This document shows, in pieces, positions 6,130 to 13,507 of a stretch of DNA of 39,301 bases. The stretch covers positions 1-39,301 of the forward strand of contig JACRGE010000044.1 of the NCBI GenBank assembly GCA_016212465.1, written 5' to 3'. Made by a program: the position numbers and the translations under genes. The notes beneath the pieces were generated by a model that was given only the letters and a program-made list of their open reading frames with translations, made no database searches and was not told the origin of the DNA. Each line of letters begins with the position of its first letter. The stretch's first letter is position 1. The stretch comes from Microcaldota archaeon (GTDB lineage Archaea > Micrarchaeota > Micrarchaeia > Norongarragalinales > JACRGE01).

Positions 6130-8115
6130 ATGATTGCGAAGATAAAGAAAAGAGACGGACGAATAGTTGATTTCGAGCAGGAAAAAATCACCACTGCAAT
6201 TTTCAAAGGGCTCAAGGCAGTTGGGCAAGGGAACCGTGAGCTGGCGGAAAAGCTCTCAGACCACGTCGCCAAAATGCTTGAAGAGCGCTTCAAGGAAGGC
6301 ATTCCGGGAGTGGAGCAGATTCAGGACATGGTGGAAATCGTTTTGATAGAAAACGGCCTCCCAGAAGCTGCGAAAGCTTACATACTCTATAGAGAGCAGC
6401 ATCGGCAGTTGAGGGAAGGTGCTGCAGTATTCGAGTACGTGGACAAGATTATTGGGAGTTACATAGACCAGTCTGACTGGAGGGTGAAGGAAAACAGCAA
6501 CGCGGGCTACTCTGTTTCTGCTCTCCTATTCCACGCAGCTGGCTCTGTAATAGCTCAATACACCTTGAACAACATCTATCCGAAAGAGGTTGGTGATGCG
6601 CACAGGAACGGCGACTTCCATGTCCATGACCTGAGTGTCGGCATAGCAGGCTATTGCGCGGGCTGGAGCCTCAGGCAGCTTCTTGCGTTTGGCTTTAATG
6701 GAGTTCCCACCAAAACCGAGTCCGTTCCAGCAAAGCACTTGAATTCAGCTGTATGGCAGATGGTAAACTTTCTTGGGACTATGCAGCACGAGTGGGCTGG
6801 CGCCCAAGCATTTTCCTCTATGGACGCCTATCTTGCTCCGTATGTGCGCACAGATGGACTGGATTACAAGGAAATAAAACAGGCGATGCAGAGCTTCGTT
6901 TTCAACATGAATATCGCTAGTAGATGGGGTAGTCAAACACCTTTTTCAAATATAACGATGGACTGGATGGTTCCAGAGGATTTGGCGAACCAGCCAGCAA
7001 TGGTTGGTGGAAAGGAGCAAGCGTTCACTTACGGCGATTGTGTGGAAGAAATGGCGTTGATAAACAAGGCGTTTATGGAGATAATGATGGAAGGCGATGC
7101 AAAGGGGAGGATATTCACTTTCCCTATCCCCACCTATAACGTGACAAGAGACTTTGACTGGGACACTGAGAACGCAGACCTGCTTTTTAAGGTGACTGCA
7201 AGATTTGGCATGCCTTATTTCCAGAATTTCATCAACTCTGACTTGAGGCCTGGGGACGTGAGAAGCATGTGTTGCCGCCTTCAGTTGGATAAAAGGGAAC
7301 TGAGGAAGAGGGGCGGCGGGCTTTTCGGTGCAGCTGAAATGACTGGCTCCATTGGAGTCGTCACGCTGAACCTGGCCCGTATTGGATTCCTGTCCAGGGA
7401 CGAGGACGAGTTTTTTGAAAGAACCAAGAACCTGATGGAAGTCGCGAAAAAGTCTCTTGAGATAAAGAGGAAAACCGTTCAAAGGAACATGGACAACGGG
7501 CTATTGCCTTATTCAAAGAGGTACCTCGGCGACCTTCATAACCACTTTTCAACCATTGGAATCAATGGCATGAACGAAGCCGTATTGAACTTCATGGGGG
7601 TAGACATAGGCAGCAAGTCTGGCAGGAGATTCGCTCTCAAGGTGTTGGATGTCATGAGGGAAGAGCTGAAGGACTACCAAGAGGAAACAGGTAACCTCTA
7701 CAACCTTGAGGCCACTCCAGCAGAAAGCACGAGCTACCGTTTTGCGAGAATAGACAAGGCAAAGTACAAGAACATCATTGTCGCAAACGAGAAGGCAGCA
7801 AAGGAGAGGGAGGCTGCGCCGTATTATACGAACTCGACTCAACTGCCCGTAGGGTATACTGATGACGTCTTTGAAGCCTTGGAGTTGCAGGACGAGCTCC
7901 AAACCAAATATACTGGCGGAACAGTGCTCCATTGTTTTGTCGGAGAAAGCATTGATGACCCGGATACATGCAAGAAACTAGTCAAAAGAATCGCGTACAA
8001 TTTCAGGCTGCCTTACTATACGGTGACTCCGACTTTCAGCGTCTGCCCAGAGCACGGATACATTGCGGGAGAGCACAGGGTTTGCCCCCATCAAGGAAAC
8101 GGGGAGAGCAAATGA
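6130..8115 (+). CDS. nrdD: Class III ribonucleotide reductase catalytic chain lacking the glycyl-radical domain
   Basis: A 661-residue anaerobic ribonucleoside-triphosphate reductase. Residues 3-90 are an ATP-cone (KKRDGRIVDFEQEKIT). The barrel carries C176 in YCAGW and C381-C382 in MCCRL, matching the active-site cysteines of class III enzymes, plus ATPAESTSYRFARID and TKYTGGTVLH. Unlike complete homologues, it ends just after C639-x2-H642 and C652-P of the C-terminal zinc knuckle, then HQGNGESK and a stop. The missing CG-x2-C knuckle and glycyl-radical loop are encoded separately at 8279-8521. ATG 6130 is preceded by GGGGGTGA; GTG 6115 is in frame but lies before it. It needs the radical glycine in trans, and NrdG (8596) as activase. 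Confidence 0.9.
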   Translation: MIAKIKKRDGRIVDFEQEKITTAIFKGLKAVGQGNRELAEKLSDHVAKMLEERFKEGIPGVEQIQDMVEIVLIENGLPEAAKAYILYREQHRQLREGAAVFEYVDKIIGSYIDQSDWRVKENSNAGYSVSALLFHAAGSVIAQYTLNNIYPKEVGDAHRNGDFHVHDLSVGIAGYCAGWSLRQLLAFGFNGVPTKTESVPAKHLNSAVWQMVNFLGTMQHEWAGAQAFSSMDAYLAPYVRTDGLDYKEIKQAMQSFVFNMNIASRWGSQTPFSNITMDWMVPEDLANQPAMVGGKEQAFTYGDCVEEMALINKAFMEIMMEGDAKGRIFTFPIPTYNVTRDFDWDTENADLLFKVTARFGMPYFQNFINSDLRPGDVRSMCCRLQLDKRELRKRGGGLFGAAEMTGSIGVVTLNLARIGFLSRDEDEFFERTKNLMEVAKKSLEIKRKTVQRNMDNGLLPYSKRYLGDLHNHFSTIGINGMNEAVLNFMGVDIGSKSGRRFALKVLDVMREELKDYQEETGNLYNLEATPAESTSYRFARIDKAKYKNIIVANEKAAKEREAAPYYTNSTQLPVGYTDDVFEALELQDELQTKYTGGTVLHCFVGESIDDPDTCKKLVKRIAYNFRLPYYTVTPTFSVCPEHGYIAGEHRVCPHQGNGESK

Positions 8116-8246
8116 GTTTGGAGAAGATGGCAATGGTGAAAAGAAATCCAAGGTTCGTGTGCAGCTGTTGTGGCAGGGAAGGAGGCGAGAAAGCGACTGC
8201 AACCTACTGCCAGGCATGCTACCACCGTTATTTGGGCTACCTTTGA
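8112..8246 (+). CDS. 44-residue zinc-ribbon-like protein between the two nrdD parts
   Basis: A short ORF whose ATG overlaps the nrdD stop (ATGA), implying translational coupling. The N-terminus is basic (MSLEKMAMVKRNPRF), followed by C-S-C-C-G, about 13 residues, then C-Q-A-C-Y-H, a plausible four-cysteine metal site. I do not recognise a family. Its place between the catalytic chain and the radical-domain gene, both of which carry half a zinc knuckle, suggests an accessory subunit or assembly factor, but this is inference. It ends 32 nt before the next ATG. Confidence 0.6.
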   Translation: MSLEKMAMVKRNPRFVCSCCGREGGEKATATYCQACYHRYLGYL

Positions 8247-8278
8247 TTTTTAAAAAAGTGAACCAGTGAGGTGATTTC

Positions 8279-8521
8279 ATGGAGTGCGGAAAACCATGCG
8301 AAGTTTACTCAAGGGTTGTAGGATATTTCAGACCAGTCCAGAACTGGAATGAGGGAAAACAAGCGGAATTCAACGACAGGCTAGAGTTCAATATGGAAAA
8401 GTCTCTCGCGAGTGAGCATGGTAACAAGGTTGAAATAGGCGAAATAGAGAAAACTACTGTTGCAGAATCCGGCAAAGCACCTGAAGAGAAGAAGCTGGTT
8501 GCTTGCGAGTGCAAAACCTAA
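8279..8521 (+). CDS. Free-standing glycyl-radical domain of class III ribonucleotide reductase
   Basis: An 80-residue protein that starts where the upstream nrdD stops. C3-G-K-P-C7 completes the zinc knuckle, then EVYSRVVGYFRPVQNWN holds the radical glycine G15, equivalent to G572 of the intact NrdD at 9292-11127. After AEFNDRLEF comes a 45-residue tail rich in K/E that ends ACECKT (C76, C78) and is absent from the paralogue. GAGGTGATTTC directly precedes the ATG, so it is translated independently. The radical loop is intact, which argues against decay. The closest known analogue is YfiD/GrcA, a separate glycyl-radical protein that replaces the damaged end of pyruvate formate-lyase. Confidence 0.88.
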   Translation: MECGKPCEVYSRVVGYFRPVQNWNEGKQAEFNDRLEFNMEKSLASEHGNKVEIGEIEKTTVAESGKAPEEKKLVACECKT

Positions 8522-8595
8522 TTTTATACCCCCTTCTCCCTTGCTTTTGTGATTTATTTTTTTCTTTCATATTTTTTATCATCTGGTGTGCGCAC
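8522..8595 (+). promoter_or_regulatory. T-rich terminator zone and promoter of nrdG
   Basis: Directly after the radical-domain gene are pyrimidine-rich tracts (8529-8567) that could terminate archaeal transcription. CATATTTTTT (8569-8578) is TATA-like and lies about 25 nt before ATG 8596, so nrdG may start a new, leaderless transcript. Confidence 0.4.
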
Positions 8596-9291
8596 ATGAT
8601 CATAAAAGGCGTTCAGAGAACTTCCCTCATAGATTTTCCCGGAAACATCTGCTCCATTGTATTCCTTGCAGGCTGCAGCTTCAGGTGCCCCTTCTGCTAC
8701 AACAAGGACCTTGTTTTAAACTCGCCGCACATTAAAGAAATTCCAAAAGAAAGCGTTTTGAGGGAATTGGAGAGGCGAAAAAATTACATTGATGGAGTTA
8801 CGATAACAGGAGGCGAGCCACTCTTGAACCAGGATTTGCCGGAATTTCTTTCCGAAATAAAACACATTGGGTTGTTGGTGAAACTGGATACGAACGGCTC
8901 AAACCCTGAAATGCTTGAGAAAAGCATAGGCGAGAATCTCGTTGATTATATTGCAATGGACATCAAAACGAGTTTAGAGAAATATGAGTTGGCGACGAAC
9001 TCAAAAGTTGATTTTGAGAAAATAAAAAAAAGTGCGGAAATCGTAAAAAATTTTGGGAAAGAATGTGAGTTCAGAACCACCGCGGTTCCAGGCATCGTGG
9101 GAGAAAAAGATATAGAAAAAATTGGGGATTGGCTGCACGGAAGCAGAAAATATTTCTTGCAACAGTTTAAGCCGCTGACAACACTAGACCCGAAATACGA
9201 GAGAATGAAACCCTATAATAAAGAAACGCTTTATCAATTCAAAAGAATTGCCACCAAGTATTTCAAGAAGGTTGCCGTCAGGGGGATTTGA
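8596..9291 (+). CDS. nrdG: Anaerobic ribonucleotide reductase activating protein (radical SAM)
   Basis: A 231-residue radical-SAM activase. The start KGVQRTSLIDFPG is characteristic of NrdG/PflA-like activases. C27-x3-C31-x2-C34 (CSFRCPFC) binds the [4Fe-4S] cluster and TGGEPLL binds S-adenosylmethionine. The enzyme generates the 5'-deoxyadenosyl radical that abstracts hydrogen from the NrdD glycine. I chose ATG 8596 because the upstream extension is a hydrophobic stretch foreign to the family. It lies between the split NrdD genes and the intact NrdD (start directly after this stop), so a single activase may serve both. Confidence 0.93.
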   Translation: MIIKGVQRTSLIDFPGNICSIVFLAGCSFRCPFCYNKDLVLNSPHIKEIPKESVLRELERRKNYIDGVTITGGEPLLNQDLPEFLSEIKHIGLLVKLDTNGSNPEMLEKSIGENLVDYIAMDIKTSLEKYELATNSKVDFEKIKKSAEIVKNFGKECEFRTTAVPGIVGEKDIEKIGDWLHGSRKYFLQQFKPLTTLDPKYERMKPYNKETLYQFKRIATKYFKKVAVRGI

Positions 9292-11127
9292 TTGGCTGAC
9301 GTTAAACTCATAGAAAGTTATTTGAACCAAAGGGATTGGAGGGTGAGCGAGAACTCCAACATGACTTACTCGTTACAGGGGCTAAACAATTTTCTGACAA
9401 CAGATTTAATCGCGGAATACTGGCTTAAAGAAATATACCCAAAGAAAATAAGCAACGCGCACAAAAACGGCGATCTCCACATCCATAATCTAGGAACTCT
9501 GGGAGCTTATTGCGTGGGCTGGGATTTAAGAGATTTGTTGTCAAACGGATTCACTGGTGCATTCGCCAAAACAGAGTCAAGGCCAGCAAAACATTTTAGG
9601 GCGGCTCTTGGGCAAGCAGTGAACTTTTTTTATACCCTGCAGGGGGAGAGCGCTGGCGCCCAAGCTTTCTCGAATTTTGACACGTACCTAGCTCCCTTCA
9701 TCAAAAAAGACGGACTGAATTACCGGGAGGTAAAACAAGCGATGCAGGAATTCATCTACAACATGAACGTGCCCACTAGAGTGGGATTCCAGACCCCGTT
9801 CACCAACGTAACCCTTGATTTAGTTGTCCCGGGTTTCCTGAGGGAAGAAACGGCAATAATTGGGGGAAAAAAGCAGAGAGAAGATTACGGGGATTTTCAA
9901 AAAGAGCTTGATTTGTTTAACACCTCTTTTGCGGAGATAATGCTCGAAGGCGACGCGAGTGAAAGAATTTTCACTTTCCCCATTCCCACTTACACCATCG
10001 CCAAAGACTTTGATTGGAACAGCAAAGTAGTTAAAAAAGTTTTTGAATTGAGCGCGAAATACGGCGTACCATATTTCCAGAATTTCATCAACTCTGACTT
10101 GAAGCCAGAGGACGTGCGCAGCATGTGCTGCCGCTTGAGAATAGACACCCGCGAGTTGAAGAAGAGGGGCGGCGGCTTTTTTGGAGCAAACCCTTTAACT
10201 GGCTCAATTGGCGTAGTAACAATCAATATGCCGAGAATCGGCTTCCTTGCTAGAGATGAAACAGACTTCTTCGAGAGATTGGATGAACTAATGGATTCAG
10301 CAAAGGAATCCCTGGAAATAAAGCGTAGTGTTTTAGAAAAACTCTGTGAAAATGGCCTTTATCCCTACTCTAAATACTATTTGAGGAACATAAAAAAAGC
10401 TTTCAAAAAGTATTGGAAGAACCATTTCTCGACGATTGGACTGGTTGGAATGAATGAATCATTGGTTAATTTCATGGGCAAAAGCATTGCAAGCGAGGAG
10501 GGAAGGGATTTTGCATTGAAAACACTTGAATTCATGCGAGAAAAACTAAAGGACTTTCAGATTGAAACAGGCAACATCTACAACCTAGAGGCCACTCCAG
10601 CAGAAAGCACGAGCTACCGCTTTGCGAGAATAGACGCGGCGAAATACAAGAACATCATTGTCGCAAACGACAAAGCGGTTAGGGGAAAGAAGGCTGCACC
10701 GTATTACTCGAACTCGACGCATCTTCCAGTTAATTACACCGAAGACATTTTTGAAGCCCTTGAGCTACAGGATGAATTGCAAACGAAGTATACTGGAGGA
10801 ACAGTATTGCATGGATTCGTTGGCGAGAGAATAAATTGGGATGGAGCTAGGAACCTTGTTAAAAAAATTTTTGAAAACTTTCGCTTACCGTATTTAACAA
10901 TCACGCCGACATTCAGTATTTGCGTAGAGCACGGATACGTGAAGGGGGAGCACTTCAACTGCCCCAAATGCGGCAAACGATGCGAGGTTTACTCTAGGAT
11001 AGTTGGCTACTACCGCCCCATCCAGAATTGGAACAATGGAAAAAAAGCGGAATTTAGAGACCGGCGGGAATACGATCTAAATTCTGTGAGCACCAGGCGG
11101 CGCTGGAGAGCAGGGACAGGAAGCTAA
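9292..11127 (+). CDS. nrdD: Class III ribonucleotide reductase, complete, without ATP-cone
   Basis: A 611-residue NrdD that begins directly with the catalytic barrel (ESYLNQRDWRVSENSNM), with no ATP-cone. Active-site residues are C74 (YCVGW) and C279-C280 (MCCRL); the zinc knuckle has C544, C557-P-K-C560 and C564; the radical glycine is G572 in SRIVGYYRPIQNWN. Start TTG 9292 follows the nrdG stop immediately, with AGGGGG just upstream. The tail (NSVSTRRRWRAGTGS) is short and basic. Without an ATP-cone it should lack dATP inhibition of overall activity (family inference). Segments are nearly identical in DNA to the split paralogue, notably 10588-10670. Confidence 0.93.
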   Translation: MADVKLIESYLNQRDWRVSENSNMTYSLQGLNNFLTTDLIAEYWLKEIYPKKISNAHKNGDLHIHNLGTLGAYCVGWDLRDLLSNGFTGAFAKTESRPAKHFRAALGQAVNFFYTLQGESAGAQAFSNFDTYLAPFIKKDGLNYREVKQAMQEFIYNMNVPTRVGFQTPFTNVTLDLVVPGFLREETAIIGGKKQREDYGDFQKELDLFNTSFAEIMLEGDASERIFTFPIPTYTIAKDFDWNSKVVKKVFELSAKYGVPYFQNFINSDLKPEDVRSMCCRLRIDTRELKKRGGGFFGANPLTGSIGVVTINMPRIGFLARDETDFFERLDELMDSAKESLEIKRSVLEKLCENGLYPYSKYYLRNIKKAFKKYWKNHFSTIGLVGMNESLVNFMGKSIASEEGRDFALKTLEFMREKLKDFQIETGNIYNLEATPAESTSYRFARIDAAKYKNIIVANDKAVRGKKAAPYYSNSTHLPVNYTEDIFEALELQDELQTKYTGGTVLHGFVGERINWDGARNLVKKIFENFRLPYLTITPTFSICVEHGYVKGEHFNCPKCGKRCEVYSRIVGYYRPIQNWNNGKKAEFRDRREYDLNSVSTRRRWRAGTGS

Positions 11128-11232
11128 GCAGTTATCTTCTTTATATACTTGTTTTTCTAGGCATCCGCTGGAATTCACTGTTCCACCCCTTTCAAGGCAA
11201 AAGTTTTAAATAATGGGGAGCATAAAAATAAT

Positions 11233-13119
11233 ATGAAAAAAATTTGGTGTGGGACGGCCTTTTTACTCGTGCTGCTTCCTTTCGTTGTAAATGCTGGCGT
11301 GAGTGAAAGCATTCAGAACGCAACGAATTGGCTTAAAACTAATCAGGACGTGAATGGCACTTGGGGTGCCTGGTTTGAGCACCACACTGCTCTCGCATCA
11401 GTTGCGCTTTATCTCGTGGAAGGCAACTCGTCTAATGTTTCAGCAGGCTTGAGTTACTTAAAAACTCAGTTGGAAAACCCTTCCGCTTGGTTTTATGGAG
11501 AGTGGGGTGAAGCAGATGTTCCAGGTGCCGCTCTTTATGCATTCCCACAAACCAATTACTCTATAAATATTAGTGTAGAAACTGTTTCTTCATTACTGCT
11601 TTTATGGAGGAACTCCAGTAATGGGGGTTTTAAGGGGTATTGCACGTTTAACCCACAGACCTATGAATGCCCGAAAACCGAAAGCAGCGTTGATACGGCT
11701 TGGGCATTGTTGGGCCTGCTTTCAACGAACTCCATTGACGAAACGAACAAGACAGCTGCCCTTGGGTTTTTGTTGGGGCTGCAGAACGAGAACGGCGCGT
11801 TTAACTTAACCAACCAAGTCAGCTCCTTTTCTCTTTATTCCCTAGGACCGGAGCCAATTAGTCTTACTGCCCTGTCTTTATTCGCACTAGGTAGTGCAGG
11901 AGTGAACAACGCTAATACGACAGCCGCAATGAATTATTTGAAAAATATGAGCGCGGGCTGCTTTGGGAATTCAAATCATTCCTTTGCGACTGCGATGAGC
12001 GTACTTGCTTTCTTGGGATACAACGAAACACTCTTTGCTGGGAATGCGTCTAAATATTTGATGAGCCTCCAAAAAGAAGATGGGGGATTCGTAGATTTTA
12101 CGAGAAGTAATAACAGCGTGTCAAAGCCGCTTGATACTGCTGTGGCGCTGATTGCACTCAAAAAGGCAGAGAATGAAGGTGTTTTCAATCTTTCAATTAC
12201 AAATATTACGTTAGCTAACAGAATTGGAAATGGCACTATTCAAAGAATTTCCGCGTCTATCGTTGGAGCGATTCAAAGCGCGATAGCCAATATTTCTCAT
12301 CCCAATGCCACGACTTATGAAGAACTCATTCTGTCCTATAACCGCGCTACAGGGCGGTTTGAGAACTCAACGGCTAACACGACATATCTTGGAGTCTATA
12401 ATGTAACTGTTTCAGCGGTTTCTTTGTTCGGGAACGCCTCTAATTCAACTTCCAATTTTACTGTTGCACTGTCCGATGGTTGCAAGTGTACTTCGCCTTC
12501 TGACTGCGCTAGCCCCTATTGTGTAAGGAGCTTCTGTAGAGCAGAGGCAACGTCCTGCGGTGACGCAATCTGTGAAGGGGATGAAACCAGCCAAAGCTGT
12601 CCCACAGACTGCGTTCCATATACCCCTCCGTCCTCCTCTGATGGCGGGGCTTCAGCATCTCAGGCTTCTCAAGCCAATACAGCGATAAGCATCACAGTCA
12701 ACCCCCAGAGCACTACTACTAGCACTACAACGACTTCAACTTCAACCAGTTCAACTACTTCAACGACGAGCGTGCCTTTGTTAGACCAATGGGAAAAGGA
12801 GAGGCGGGAGTTCGAAAAACTGCTTGTGGACGCAAAAGGCATTGGAGCAGACTGGGTGAACGCAGATATTTTGATGAAGAATGCAACGAGCTTCAAGATG
12901 CAGGGCAACTATTCACTTGCATTGCAGTATGCGCGAGAGGCTGTTAAGATGTTGAAGAATAGCTTGAATGCCTCCAGCTTTTCCGGCCAGGCTCCTGCTC
13001 CTCCGACAGGCTTTGCCGCAACCGCTTCCTTTTCGCTTATTGATGCAGAAGTGGTTTTTATTGCAGTTCTTTTCATTAGTGCATTGTTTTTCCTCAGAAA
13101 ACGGTACAGCTCTATATGA
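11233..13119 (+). CDS. Secreted, membrane-anchored protein with terpenoid-cyclase-like alpha/alpha repeats
   Basis: A 628-residue protein with signal peptide (residues 1-21), then about 300 residues of prenyltransferase/squalene-oxidase-type repeats: WLKTNQDVNGTWG, VDTAWALLGLL, FLLGLQNENGAF, YLMSLQKEDGGF, DTAVALIAL. This alpha/alpha toroid also occurs in surface proteins and need not be a cyclase. Next come a Cys-rich segment (CTSPSDCASPYCVRSFC and CGDAICEGDETSQSCPTDC), a Thr/Ser linker (about 490-515), a helical hairpin and a terminal membrane helix (FIAVLFISALFFL) with a basic end. Asn-x-Ser/Thr sites are abundant, suggesting glycosylation. TATA-like TTTTAAATA lies near 11205. The C-terminal modules recur in the protein at 32752-35595. 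Confidence 0.8.
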   Translation: MKKIWCGTAFLLVLLPFVVNAGVSESIQNATNWLKTNQDVNGTWGAWFEHHTALASVALYLVEGNSSNVSAGLSYLKTQLENPSAWFYGEWGEADVPGAALYAFPQTNYSINISVETVSSLLLLWRNSSNGGFKGYCTFNPQTYECPKTESSVDTAWALLGLLSTNSIDETNKTAALGFLLGLQNENGAFNLTNQVSSFSLYSLGPEPISLTALSLFALGSAGVNNANTTAAMNYLKNMSAGCFGNSNHSFATAMSVLAFLGYNETLFAGNASKYLMSLQKEDGGFVDFTRSNNSVSKPLDTAVALIALKKAENEGVFNLSITNITLANRIGNGTIQRISASIVGAIQSAIANISHPNATTYEELILSYNRATGRFENSTANTTYLGVYNVTVSAVSLFGNASNSTSNFTVALSDGCKCTSPSDCASPYCVRSFCRAEATSCGDAICEGDETSQSCPTDCVPYTPPSSSDGGASASQASQANTAISITVNPQSTTTSTTTTSTSTSSTTSTTSVPLLDQWEKERREFEKLLVDAKGIGADWVNADILMKNATSFKMQGNYSLALQYAREAVKMLKNSLNASSFSGQAPAPPTGFAATASFSLIDAEVVFIAVLFISALFFLRKRYSSI

Positions 13120-13175
13120 TTCCTTGGAAGGAAAGAGTATGGATAGAGGAACAGTGCACGTATATGCTGGCAACG

Positions 13176-13274
13176 GCCTGCCCGCAATGCCTTGAAAATG
13201 GCGTTGGTTATCTTTTCCTGCTCGAAATCAACTATTCTTCCATCCCTCTTCCTCACCTTATAGATTCGTGGCAT
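13176..13274 (-). pseudogene. Orphan ATP-cone fragment (5' end of a ribonucleotide reductase gene)
   Basis: On the minus strand, ATG 13274 preceded by GAGGAAC opens a frame reading MPRIYKVRKRDGRIVDFEQ, then EKITNAIFKALRAG: the first third of an ATP-cone. It is very close to the start of the split nrdD, with about 25 identical consecutive bases around the RIVDFEQE codons. After about 33 residues homology ends and the frame runs as nonsense antisense to the secreted-protein gene. It looks like a truncated duplicate or the remains of a lost reductase gene, perhaps the ATP-cone that the downstream NrdD lacks. Confidence 0.7.
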
Positions 13275-13507
13275 GTTCCTCAAATCTATTAGCAAAGCGC
13301 TTAGTTGAAAATCTCGGGTTTTTTCTAGAAGGAGAATGGCGAAACCTAAATTTTGGCTAACCTGCTTCAAAAAACGCGTCTGGCGTCGAATTCCGCTTTT
13401 GCAAAAATCGTAAAATTACGAGAGACATTTTCAACAGAGCCATCAGCAAAGGCTTTATTTTAAGAACAGCCAGCTGCGGTTTATTGAAATTTTCTTGGAA
13501 GGATTTT

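Noticed and set aside
8112-8521. Intein, group I intron or programmed frameshift as explanation for the split nrdD
   Set aside because: No intein splice residues, no intron core pairing seen, and the 163-nt gap holds an ORF and a strong ribosome-binding site, so independent genes explain it better.
8503-8595. 31-residue N-terminal extension of NrdG
   Set aside because: Hydrophobic sequence foreign to the family, from pyrimidine-rich spacer DNA; the typical NrdG start is at ATG 8596.
12909-13370. 153-residue minus-strand frame over the end of the secreted-protein gene
   Set aside because: Only about 33 residues (ATP-cone start) are real homology; the rest is antisense of the surface-protein gene. 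I kept just the fragment as a pseudogene.
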